Shown: positions 19,469 to 29,996 of the stretch, piece after piece
Layout of the letters: every line of letters begins with the position of its first letter
How positions within the stretch are numbered: position 1 is the stretch's first letter
Origin: Gnetum montanum
Lineage: Eukaryota > Streptophyta > Gnetopsida > Gnetales > Gnetaceae
Length of the DNA stretch: 30,591 nt
Direction: 5' to 3'
NCBI GenBank assembly: GCA_015680685.1
Contig: MNCI01015802.1
Location: forward strand, 387,927-418,517
Made by a program: the position numbers and the translations under genes
Notes under the pieces: generated by a model
Told to the model about the DNA's origin: nothing
Seen by the model: only the letters and a program-made list of their open reading frames with translations
Database searches by the model: none

Positions 19469-20118
19469 GTACTTTTGTCATCAAGGTTCATTTCATGTTT
19501 CATTTTTGTTTTCATTTGGCTGGAGCTTTTCTTCTCTGGATTTTGGGGGTTTGGCGGTCTCTGAGTTGGTTGTGAAACTTTGCGATTGAGTGATACTTGA
19601 AGGTGGGTAGGTGTGATCCTTGCCTTTGTGTTGTTTGCGAGGGGTGTTTGTATGGGCAACATTTGGTACGGGCGGATGAAGAACTGTAAATAACCATTGG
19701 TACATGATGGCCCTTTTTACCATGCCTTAGGGTTTCACGGATTTTGGGGTTTTAGGGTTTTGTTTGGTAGAGAATTTCGGATCATGTATCTTGATTGTGA
19801 TTTTGAGCTTCGAATGGTTTACACTTTCTGAAATCACTGTTTTTTAAATACTTAAAACATCTTATCCCTTTGAATTTAAATAAAAATTTCAGTTTCCCTT
19901 TCTTATATTCATTATAATGATGTTCTATCCTCTTCCATAAACATCACATTATACTGAGAATCATCCTTATGGGGTTTTGTGTCTTTATTTGTTTGTGTGT
20001 TTATAACATAAATTTGCTAGCTTGTTTCCTTTTCGCAAACATGATCACCAATTAATCATTTGGCGATAGGTGCAACAGTGGCAAGCAGAGGTAACAACAA
20101 ACCGGGATTAATCTTAGC

Positions 20119-23100
20119 ATGCAGGCATCTGGAAAATCATCAGAAATAATGTTCGAGATGAACTCAATGGGTCATGATAGGTCGGACGACATTCTTTCTC
20201 AACCGATTACAGGGGATTCACTCCTGTCTTTTTCAAAGGAAGGAGATAATTCAGCTCAGTGGGTTAACTTAATTCAATCTCTCCAGCAAAACGGTGGTGA
20301 GAAGATTTCTAAGGCATCGACTCCAATAGAAACCTATGGAGCTCAAAACACTCCTACTCGGGAGCAACCCTTTGGAGCGAGTTCTATGATTAAGGAATTA
20401 AATGGAGTGAAAGGATCATCCCAAAATAATTTTAAAGAAGCACCCCATTTTGGAAAGGCTCTTAAGAATGGAGATTTTGTGCCATCTTTAAAGTTTCCAG
20501 ATGCTGTTGTTGCTTTTGCTCAGGCTGCTGCAAAGGTCAAGGGCGAATCTGAAAAATGTATGTCAGTCTGATGTGGCAGGTATCTTTTGCCTAGGTATTA
20601 AATGGGTCATTGTCGAACATGACCAATCTTATCTTTAATCTCTTATCAACTTCACATTTCTTGCAGATCTTCCTGGATGGCCTCTGTTATCAAAGGCACA
20701 GTTAATCAAGTGTGAGAAATGCTCACGGGAATTCTGTTCTTCTGTAAGTCATCGTAGGCACATGAGAGTGCATCGACGTCCATTCCATCTGGACAAGGTT
20801 AGTTTTTTGCGAATTTGGATGACTTTTTAGTCTATTTATGAAAAATAACCAAGTTTACATAATTGGTGTGTTGATTGTTCTTATGTGTTTCGTTAAGCAA
20901 ATTGTTATATCTTGACCCCTTTTTTCAGGATGATCTTGCTAAGAAAAGAGTTGAGTTAATGGGATACTGGGATAAGGTACTCTTCGATAAGTTTAATCGG
21001 CATTATTAGAGAACTTCTTTTTAATGGCTACAATACTTTAGAAATCCGTAGTTTATAATTTCACAGTAACATTTGGAGACTTGAATTTGCAGCTATCAAT
21101 GGAAGAGGCAAAACAAATATTGTCACTTACCAATACAATGCTAGAGGTACATTTCATTTTTTTTAATGCATATCGTTGCAAATTTTTGTAGTCTACAGAG
21201 ATGCAGCTGTATATTGAATATATATGTATTTTTGAATTTTTATTGTGCATAGGATGTTTCTGGGTCATCCATTTTGAAAGCACTGTCATCATTTGTCAGA
21301 AAACCTGGATTTCTATCTCTGCCACAAGCATACACAAAAGCAGGAGCTGTCCTTTTGGTAAAGAAGCATTTAGCTGCTTTAGCTGGTGGTGTTTTGAATG
21401 CATTGAAATCGATAGTCTAAATTTTTATTTACATGACAGGATATTGTACAAGGGAGATCTTTTAAATTTCCTCTTCCAGCTTCTGAGCTATTCAGCATAT
21501 TGGATGATGCAAGCGAGAAAACATTTTTATGTGCAGGCACTGGAGCATCAGTTCAAAAATTAGTTTTCGGTCAAAACGCACGGCAGCTGTGTCTTGAGGG
21601 CAGGAATCTAGTTGCTTCCCTTGCATTTTTGACCGAGCTAAGCTTGGTATGTTTGATTTAATGTGTTTTTCTGTGATGTAAATTTTTGTTCAAGCACATT
21701 TTATTTTGTTTTCCGGCAGTAAGTCTATGAAAATTGCATGTGTTAATTTAGATGGAATATGTATGTGATTTGTACTTAAGAATGTAAAATGTCTGTGTAA
21801 CGAATTTTTATTACAGGAAAATGCCTGGATTGTTAACAAGGATGCAGAAGCACTTCATTACCAGAAGTTGCTAGTAGAAGAAGAAGAAGCTGCTCAGAAA
21901 AAGTAATTTTGTTGCATGTTTAATTATTAATTTTTGTATGGTAGCTTGTATTCTGATATTTTATTATCTTTTGTTAGGCGTATTAAAAAACTTGAGAAGA
22001 AACAACGAAAAAAACTAAGGCAGAAGAGTCAAAAAGAGAGAAATCAAGCAGTGAATGGATCATTTATAAGTGTTGAAGTAAATCTCAGTGACAAAACTGA
22101 AGAAGTTTCTACCCCAGTAAGTGAATCAAGTTCTACAAGTTGTGCATTGGAAACTGATGTAAAAGAACCATTTTTAGTTGAAGGTAAACCTTTTTAGTTT
22201 GCCATCATTGTTATTCGGTATTCTTTTTGAAATTGTTGCTATTGATTTGTCATTTAGTTTGGCTGTCATTTAGTCGAAGGTTGTTTCATATAATTGGCCA
22301 GTTTCATGTCCTACATGGTTGATAGTCAATTGCTCAATATGAGGGGCATGTATAATAGGGACAATACCAAGGGTTTCTGTTTGTAGAATGGCTTTTAGAT
22401 TGGCTGCGTAACTTGATTCTTCCCTGAGCAAGTTCCCTAATTGATTTGTGGGAGTCTACTATTTAGGATTTAATAATGAAATGCTAGTGGTCAATCGTGG
22501 ATTTATGGTCTCTCAAATGTTTTATCTAAAACGATTTTTGGACTGTACTTCTAAATACTTGAATTATTCATTACTGCCGCATGCCTTAACCTTGTGTCAC
22601 ACTAATGTTCTTAAATTGTTCAGCTCTAACTCACAATTTAATTTCACTTTTTCCCTTATTTATATTGTTGGGGACTATTCTTTTACATTGTATATGTTTG
22701 GTTGTTAATTTGCATTTTTTATACTGCTGGCATGACCAATACAGATTTAGAAACTAGAGCAGAATCTTCTTTTGTTGAAGTACCAGTATTTCCGGATGTT
22801 GGCAATAATTATAAGGAAGAAACAGAGAATATGATTAGTGGTTACAAGTCTTCGAGTCACTTTTCTGACAGCAAGATTATAAATGATGTGAATTTCATTT
22901 CTTCAAATAGCCAGTCATGGAACGTGGACAGAAGACAGAATGGTAGTTTTATGAGAAACAGAAGGAGAAATGGCTGCTACAATAAATTTTTACCACAGCA
23001 GACCACATTTCCAACTCATACCCCAATGGTATGGACAAGAAAAAGGCACGATATGTCTAGAACAAACTCTGGAAGTAGCAATATTCCAGAAGATAGTGTG

Positions 23101-23893
23101 ATTCCAGTGGCTTGCTGTGAACGGCATGATGTTGATAACATTCATGTTAAAGCAGATGCAAAGGTTGAGTTGAATAACATGCAAGCAGTTTATGATCAAC
23201 ATGTTTCTCAGAAAGATACTACAGAAAGTAGAGATGCACTTCTCATTGGTACAATGTCTATCTGCCTTAATTTTTCTGATAGGTTATCACATGGAAGTGA
23301 ACTTTCTACTGTGGTTGATACAACACGTGAGCCTTTTAGAAGCTCAGAATCAAATCGTGAGCCATCCAATAAAGTAATAGCTTCAACTAGTGATTCGTCT
23401 GGAGAGTCGAACATGCATCAGCAGAATATTGTAGCTCAAGGGATATGTCAGTTGGGTACGGAAAGAAATGAAATGGAAATAGTCAATGATGCTAGCTTTC
23501 CTAGTGTTGAAAATATCAGGCTAGACAGGGTAATTGAAATGGCAGGTGAATCCTCTATGTCTGCTGGTCCGCATGTTGAGGCACCTGAGTCTGTTGAACT
23601 CGTAGACTTGAAATATGGGCAGCAGGAAGGATGCAATGCTGTAATGACATTTCTTAACAGGAGTAAGTATTTGTTTTTTTCATTTCAGTCACAATTCTGA
23701 GATTCAATTCTTGGATTTTTTTTTGACACCTTTTGTGATTTTAGGGTGGGAAAAAGCCATTGCAGAGGGTGAAGGAGCTGTTATTGTGAATTCTGATTCT
23801 ACTCCAGCCTCTACATGTGTGAATGATGTGGTAGTGTATCCAAATAACATTAAAAGCAACTTCCTAAGATTAATGATTTTGACTCAACCTTGA
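20119..23893 (+). CDS. Plant-conserved C2H2 zinc-finger protein, function unknown
   Basis: Coding exons with phase-consistent GT-AG borders: 20119-20557, 20667-20797, 20929-20976, 21093-21146, 21253-21357, 21440-21646, 21817-21902, 21978-22183, 22745-23662 and 23745-23893, giving about 780 aa. Residues 148-154 read LPGWPLL. A single classical finger follows (Cys162, Cys165, His178, His182; C-X2-C-X12-H-X3-H). Next come a conserved helical domain (about 190-330, including ELFSILDDASEKTF), an acidic EEEEAA run, and a strongly basic coiled coil (about 357-380) that could be a nuclear localisation signal. The long C-terminal half is low complexity. This order matches an uncharacterised land-plant family I recognise from sequence, without a known role. 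Binding of DNA or RNA is inferred. No disabling change is seen, so it appears functional. The 3' end is ambiguous: a donor at 23769 or 23817 could splice to 23989-24080. Confidence 0.85.
22184..22744 (+). other. Large intron of the C2H2 gene
   Basis: Donor GTAAAC at 22184 and acceptor CAATACAG at 22744, 561 bases and T-rich. Joining restores the frame as G|AT (Asp). It is the longest intron within the coding part. I see no embedded gene or transposon, and a short open frame at 22448-22708 is not supported. Confidence 0.6.
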
Positions 23894-24430
23894 AGCATAG
23901 GGGTCGAAACGACCCAGAAAAGACAATCCAAAATGGAAAGAAAATGTTTGATATTAATGATAAGGATGTTTTTTTTATCAAATTTCAGGTGTTGACAGAA
24001 AGCACCAATTGCCAGTACATAAAGCGAATGTAGGGAAAAGTTGGTTTAAGTACAAGCCAAAGCCAACACATTTAGAATAAAACATGAAATAGCTGCATCA
24101 TGATGACATTTTTTGTATAAAAAATATTTTTATAAACACAGGTATGTTTTATTCTCTGAACATACTATAATATGCAATGCATTTAAACATCATGACCACC
24201 TCTTTGACACTTATGTTTTTGGGATGTGGCAGGTTTTCTTTCTGTTTTGGAGCTGAGAAATTTTATAGAAGCCTAAAATTGTTTCAGTCAGTGTTGTGAA
24301 TAGAATGTTATCCTGTGACCTGTTGAACAACTTTGCAGGCCATACAAATTTTGTTCTTGCAATTGCCCATTGGATTTGAGGCAATCAAAACTTTGACGAA
24401 TAATAAAGCTGCTGTTAACTGTAATAGTAA
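23894..24430 (+). other. 3' untranslated region / alternative last exon of the C2H2 gene
   Basis: An acceptor (ATTTCAG, 23982-23988) precedes an open basic tail ending WFKYKPKPTHLE, with TAA at 24078-24080, which could be an alternative last exon. AATAAA signals are present at 24076-24081 and 24402-24407, so transcripts probably end between about 24100 and 24430. Confidence 0.5.
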
Positions 24431-26339
24431 TGTGAAACTGTAAAATGTTTTATTTCATTGCTAAACTTGAAGGGGTTTTGTCTGTAAGCTCCATCGATGA
24501 TTTCGTCTTAAAGCATTTTAACTTGTCGGTGGTATAAATCAAGAAGTTTTTTCTTCCACGGCAAATGTACATATTTATTCTCTTAATTTTTTGGACATTT
24601 AGATTCTAAGGCATTCGTCATGTTCACGGAATTGCACAAACTACTTTTTCTCTCAGGTTTAGGTTGCTGAATGCATTTTCGGTTTTAACAATACTTACTC
24701 TTGCCAAAAAAGAAATAAAAGACGTACTTTCGATTTCTGCCTTCTGGATTGCTAATACCTGCGGTGGAAAAATATTGGTCAAGTCAGTGGCCTTGTTCGT
24801 GTTGATTGAGCATCTGACCTGCGAGACCGCTTTGGCTGCTAACGAGTTTTGTAGCCGGTAAGAAACATTCGAATATATGCAGATGCAATGTGGAAGCCGG
24901 TAATGATCAGAGTTACCTCAAGCAGTGGTCCGACCATGTATTGTACAGAAACCAAGCTTTCAATTGCTCAAGCTGCCTAGGGTGGGACTAGGAGCTTGAT
25001 GGAAGAAAGTCTCCACCCAAAGATTTGTCTTATAACTTTGGCCAATAGCTTTTCTGAGACGTACGATTGTCATCCCAATATGCCTGAAATAGAAGGGCAA
25101 GATTAGTATAGTTTATTCTCAGTTGCACCAGCCACCTGTTTGGATTGGTTGGCAAAGGGCTGACAATTTCAAAACAATAGAACGACCTATCCCATATATT
25201 AGATCAAAGAAAAGATCATTCTAACTGTTCGAGCGAAGTTCTTTAGGGACTTGTAGTATTATACTTGTAATATGATGGTTGATACCAAAGTATTGAATGT
25301 AAGAGTGATCTCACTAATTGAAGCTGGCCTTGCTTGCGAAAGCGCAACTTCTTGCCATATGGTTTTGGTCGTTTTAGTCATACCACGGGAAAAATAAGAC
25401 AAGGAGATCCCTAAATATTAAGTAGGAAAATAACCTTTGAGTATTAACATAATTTATTGAAAATATTTGGGGGGAACTTGGGAGACAAAGGCATTGCTTA
25501 GAACTTTAGAACAGGAAAGTATCAGCATCATTGGTGGGATTGAGAGTGGATTAAAACAGAGCAATTATTTCTTGGGCAATATCTTTTATGTTGCCCATAT
25601 TCTGGTAATGTTATAGGTAAGCGTCTAATCTCTCTATAGCTGAAATGAACAAAAATAACAAATGCGCAGAGACGGCATGAAAGTCTTCTACCTTATCATC
25701 ATTAATAAGCACGACAAGCATTATCCTTTGTATCACAGATAGTTTTTGGATCATGGTTTGGAAAGCTAATCTTTTGTGTTCCTGCATCTATATAATTCCA
25801 ATCATACATAATTTCAAGCATCTATATAATTCCAATCATACATAATTTCAAGCAGTGTTATCATATGCCTGCCTCACTGATGTCCAGTTTTAAGAGAAAG
25901 CTTAAACTGCTATTGCAAATTACTTTTAGGACCAAGGTTGAACTGCCATTGCAAATTAATTGAGTGGAGAATCTTGTGTTAGCAGCACCCAGTCAAAATA
26001 TATTTACCTAAAATGAATTCAACTTAGGGGCAATAACAATAATCTATAACTTAAACATTAAACCTTGTAAACATGATTAGTCAAAAATTGTGAAAGGGAT
26101 TTTGTACATAGTTGAACAAATATTGATAAGGATAAAAATCCTAGATATTCGAGGCCTACCTTTTTTTGTTTAAAGTTATCCAGGTAATATTTAATTTACC
26201 AAGAATAATGTTGGTACGTAAGAACTCCTAAACTATGTTGTAGGTACTTTCAGAACCTATAAAGCATTGCTATTCAGGATTCTCATCATGGTTTTTTTGA
26301 TATTTCTTAGAATATTGATCATAGGTTTTCCCCTATCAT
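24431..26339. other. Intergenic, no recognisable gene
   Basis: Only short frames interrupted by stops. A frame at 24664-24861 has no recognisable features. A perfect 34-bp tandem duplication lies at 25784-25851. I see no RNA gene or element ends. Confidence 0.5.
25784..25851. repeat. Perfect 34-bp tandem duplication
   Basis: Two identical 34-base units (starting GCATCTATATAATTCC and ending ATAATTTCAA) at 25784-25817 and 25818-25851, followed by a further GCA. Complete identity suggests a recent slippage or end-joining duplication. Confidence 0.9.
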
Positions 26340-27200
26340 TCTAAGATTGTGTATTCTCCTATTGATTCTAATACTAATATTTGGCCAAGATTCAACCATC
26401 TTTGGAAGGTTAATCTTGATGTGCAGGTTTGGAAGTAACTAATTTAGACAATTTGGACTGCCTCTACTCCTTCAAAGATTAGACATTTTCTGTGGTATTT
26501 GATTCACCAAGGTTTACTTCTTGGTGTTTGATGCTCTCATTTGGGTGTTCTGGACCCGAGATGTCTTATCTGTAATAGGGAAGATACGTTTACCCATTGT
26601 TTTTTTACTTATCCCCTTGCTTAGCTCTTGGACTTGGGGTAGCAAGTATTTATATAGTTTTGGCTAGGATTGGATGAGGCTTTATTTGGTGACACTCCTC
26701 AACCTCAAGATCTCTTTTTTACACTTGGTGTTGCTTCCAGCCCCTTATCCTTCATGCCACCTGGAAGTTCTGATGTAATGTGGTTTTTCAGAGAGATTCT
26801 CCTGCTTATATTCTCCCTTTGTCAGTTCAAGAAGACATTGTTTAACAACTGATGCTCTAGTTCAGTTCTTGAGAACTGAATTTTCCTCTCCCTTGTTTCC
26901 TAGCCTATTGTTTTTATCCAGGTCTCTATTTGATCCCCTTTCTCCTTTCATCCCCTTCCTCCTTTCCCTGTGGAGAGGTTTTCTGGTTATTTGGAGAGGT
27001 TTTCTGGTTATTTGGATTTATACACATTGAGGCCTTCCCAACTCTATTTGGCCTTTCTTCCTTCTTGTTATGTTTCTCCTCTCTTACCTTGGTTTTTTAA
27101 CCACCCCGCCCGGGGCTGTCTCTTTACCGCGGTTTCTCTTTCATATTTTTACATCCGATGATGCCCATCTCATGCTCAACAAAAATGAAAGATAAAACGA
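26340..27200 (+). mobile_element. LINE 3' end with zinc-binding RT tail (zf-RVT)
   Basis: The plus strand at about 26449-26640 reads PSKIRHFLWYLIHQGLLLGV, a stop, then RCLICNREDTFTHCFFTYP. This is the helix plus C-X2-C...H...C pattern of the zinc-binding domain at the end of plant LINE reverse transcriptases. Remnants of downstream sequence (HATWKF near 26750) and a Pro/Ser/Phe-rich tail continue to an A-rich end near 27180-27200. The RT domain itself is missing, as expected of a 5'-truncated LINE. Stops and frame changes are frequent. Confidence 0.65.
26971..27012. repeat. 21-bp tandem duplication in the LINE tail
   Basis: TGGAGAGGTTTTCTGGTTATT occurs twice in direct succession (26971-26991 and 26992-27012), exact copies, within the 3' part of the LINE remnant. 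Confidence 0.9.
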
Positions 27201-28861
27201 TTTTGTAAAACCCTTACCTTAAAATGGTTGTGGGTTCAGACCATAAAATGGTCAACGCTCAAATGCCCCAATGAAATTTCTATGCTGAAAATGTGGCTGC
27301 ACTGCTCTGCTGCATTGTTAAGCATATAAAAACAATGAAAATTTCAATTGTTCAGAATATAAAAACAATGAAATTTTGGATTAAAAAGGCATTGTTATGA
27401 ATATATGAATATAAAATAAAACAATGAAAAAAACGAAGGTAAATTAGCTTTTCTTTTTTAGGGAAAAAAAGAGAAAAGTTCCAAGGGCTTTTTGTATTGT
27501 AACTCTTTTAACCAAAAAACCTTTCCTTAAGGAGGCAGGGGGTGGGTCTTACCAAAACACAAATTATGGGTTTCTTTGTTAAAATGGTTCTTTCTATAAG
27601 GAAAAGTTCCTTTTTATATGTATAAGGGCTATATTTTAGAGGTAAAACAAATGGCATTCAATTTTTGGTAATTCATATGATCTACCGTTATTTTTGCTCT
27701 AAAATTCTGAATAGAAAGACAAAATTTATTTATACAGTAATGACATTTAATTATGCTCGAGAGTCAGGCGGGTTGCTGAACTTATTGTGCTTTTAAGTGC
27801 TTTTTTTCTTAAAAAAAGATGTTAGTTCGAAAATCACTAATAAATTACTTTGATTCTACGGATTAGTAATTTTGAAAAAAAAGCCGACTTTTAGGTGGAA
27901 TGAGTGAGTAATCCACTTTATCGCCGGCATCATCAATAATTATAAATAAATTTTTACGACACATCGCAGAGAGATTGAATCAATGAAAATTTTGCTTGCC
28001 GAGAACGTATGTGGACCGCAACTTTTTTAAATTTTTGGATGTTTGAAAACGTCTCTATTGTAAAGCGGGACAAAGATTGGTTTTGTTCATTGCCTTTGGT
28101 TCATTATCACCTGGAGGGTGCGTGTTATTATTAGCTCGAGGTTACGTCTGAATTCAAATTTCGGAAATAGTTAGATTTTTTTATGTATTTTCGGACCATT
28201 AGTTCTTATGATTTTGGTTGGCTACAAAAGATAAATTTCTCAATCATAGCTTATGGGTAAAATTAGAAAATAGTGGATTTTATTATGACCGGATTTATCT
28301 CAATAGGAGTTGATTAAATGGGGTCTGATCTCTTTAAACTAATGTCGCGTTTGTGGCAAGTTTTATTGATCCAACGAACTGCCTTGGCAATCATCTAAAT
28401 ACATATTCCACAAACCAAATTGCAAATCTTAATAACAAGGGTTGGTGGTTAAAACATAATTAAATAAAGTTTAGGTTGCAGCTTGCCATTTGCTTGAGTT
28501 TTTTCTTAATGATCCCATGGAGATCATTTTGAAATTCTTTTAATGGAAGATTTCAAAACAAAAGCATCTTGAAATTTTTTAAAGTAGAGATTTCAAAATT
28601 TTTTCACTAACAAGATTTCTAATTTTTCTCAAAAAATGTCATTTAACTCTCAAAATTTTTAGAGGTACATAGCTTCATTGTTGCATATCTTGAAATTTTA
28701 TGTGGATTTTTAAGTTTTTCCAAAAACAAACTTTCTAGATCTCAAATATTTTTTTAAAGCTTCTAGTCATATACACATATATAAATCTTAATTGATTTAT
28801 TAGCTTTGGTTTCCAATGTTTCTTTCTTTTTTCTCAGCATAGTATTGTAATGGCACTCCTT
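27201..28861. other. AT-rich intergenic DNA, no recognisable gene
   Basis: Poly(A/T)-rich with homopolymer runs and no frame of note on either strand. Nothing here supports a gene, RNA or mobile element by eye. Confidence 0.5.
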
Positions 28862-29643
28862 TGGAGAAGCTCTGCTTGGCACCATTCTTGAGTCTAAAAG
28901 TAGCCAAGTATTCCACAACTGATGAGTGGCAAGGTACCCCTACACTTAACCATATGAATACGAGCGTTACATGCATGATCCGGTCGAACTCCCCAGACGG
29001 ACTAGTTGTGGCACCTAGACAGTTAGCCTTAGGTCGCAGTTCGCTGTCTTCCCACCTGGACTAGTATTAGCTTTGTCACGTATGGTTTAGTCCAGATTGA
29101 GGTGTATGATGTGGTCTCTAATCTAACGCTACTCCTGAAGGCAATGGAAAGTAATATTAACCAATCTAGGAGAGAGAGAGTAAGAGAATCTAAACTAGCC
29201 TAAGTGCGATGAGCATCCGTTCCTTGATTATCTGTACACATCTTGGACTTCATGCACAACTACCACTGGGATTACCAAGCGCAGATCCTAGGTACGCTAC
29301 TGGGTCACCAAATAGTCACACTTAAATGCTTGTAATCAAGTCATACTCATTCTACATTTTAACATGAGTTTAAGGGTGAGAGAGATTAACTAGGAAAGCA
29401 GTAAATAACAATTAATTAAATGATTAAACTAAGTGAATGCTATAATGATGAAGTAATCTCGATCTTTATTGCTGGTCATGTGCGTGTCCAAGTACGTCAC
29501 ACTCGGATAAAGGATGCTGTACAATTACATTCACCACACTGTGGGCATACACTGGGAAATAATTCTAACTCTAAGAAGGGAAAACTACAAGAGTTTGGCT
29601 AAGGGACTAAACATTAGATGCCTAGAATAAGGAAAGCCACCTC

Positions 29644-29653
29644 TTATTTATAG
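29644..29653 (-). promoter_or_regulatory. TATA box of the putative LTR
   Basis: The minus strand reads CTATAAATAAG directly downstream of the GATATC repeat cluster, the position expected for an LTR promoter. Confidence 0.45.
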
Positions 29654-29667
29654 AAATTGAGGCATGC

Positions 29668-29790
29668 CGCGATATTGCGTATGTGATATCACGGCTAGGG
29701 CTGTGATATCGCGTCGGCTACGATACTGTGGATGCAATATCGCGGGTGCGATATCGTGGGTGCGTTATCATGGGTGCGTTATCGTAGCTG
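29668..29790. repeat. GATATC/CGATATCG-rich degenerate repeat cluster
   Basis: About nine variants of a 14-20 base motif built on GTGCGATATCGTGG, with changes mostly at CpG or TpG sites (for example GATATTGCG, GATATCACGG, GATATCGCG, GTTATCGTAG). The last three (about 29748-29789) are regular 14-mers. It sits just upstream of the minus-strand TATAAATA, so it may be an LTR U3 repeat. Confidence 0.65.
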
Positions 29791-29814
29791 TCAGCAAATT
29801 CATGACTCATGATA

Positions 29815-29996
29815 CCTCCACAATTGAATAAAAACTCATCCTTGAGTTAAAGTGAGAACAAGCTCCATTGATTACACAGTGGATAGGTATGGGATTGTTG
29901 ACTAGCTAGAATGGATTCATGTCGCAGTGTGGAGTCAGAACAAAATTAAGACACAACACAAAAAAAAATCCTATGATTACAAAATTGGATGGAACT
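29815..29996 (-). other. Spacer between accessory ORF and putative LTR
   Basis: Non-coding on both strands. On the minus strand it contains a T-run and ends in a short purine-rich TGGAGG at the proposed LTR border, as expected for the 3' untranslated part of an LTR element. Confidence 0.35.

Larger units (their letters stand above)
28862..29814 (-). repeat. Probable 3' LTR of a minus-strand retroelement
   Basis: On the minus strand, TGGAGG (29820-29815, purine-rich, polypurine-tract-like) is followed by TATCATGAGTC, which could be a decayed TGTCATGA LTR start. Next come GATATC-rich repeats (29668-29790), then TATAAATA (about 29645-29652) as an LTR promoter, and a transcribed region. The far end near 28862 is set only by a TG/CA-like terminus where the sequence becomes strongly AT-rich. 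The accessory ORF on the same strand lies just inside it. There is no second LTR in the window to confirm the ends. Confidence 0.4.

Noticed and set aside
19405-19723. Overlapping minus-strand frames across the leader exon and intron.
   Set aside because: Antisense shadows of a pyrimidine-rich leader and intron; Pro/Thr/Lys/Gln-rich composition follows from the base bias.
22448-22708. 86-codon open frame inside the large intron.
   Set aside because: Flanked by good donor and acceptor sites that join in phase without it; composition is that of a T-rich intron.
24664-24861. 65-codon frame with hydrophobic stretches downstream of the C2H2 gene.
   Set aside because: Length and composition are ordinary for a random frame and there is no neighbouring exon or promoter signal.
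2585-29694. A 22-bp match with three transitions between 2585-2606 (+) and 29673-29694 (-), centred on the palindrome GTGATATCAC.
   Set aside because: A match of this length and quality is expected a few times by chance when all positions of a 30 kb window are compared, and the flanks do not match.
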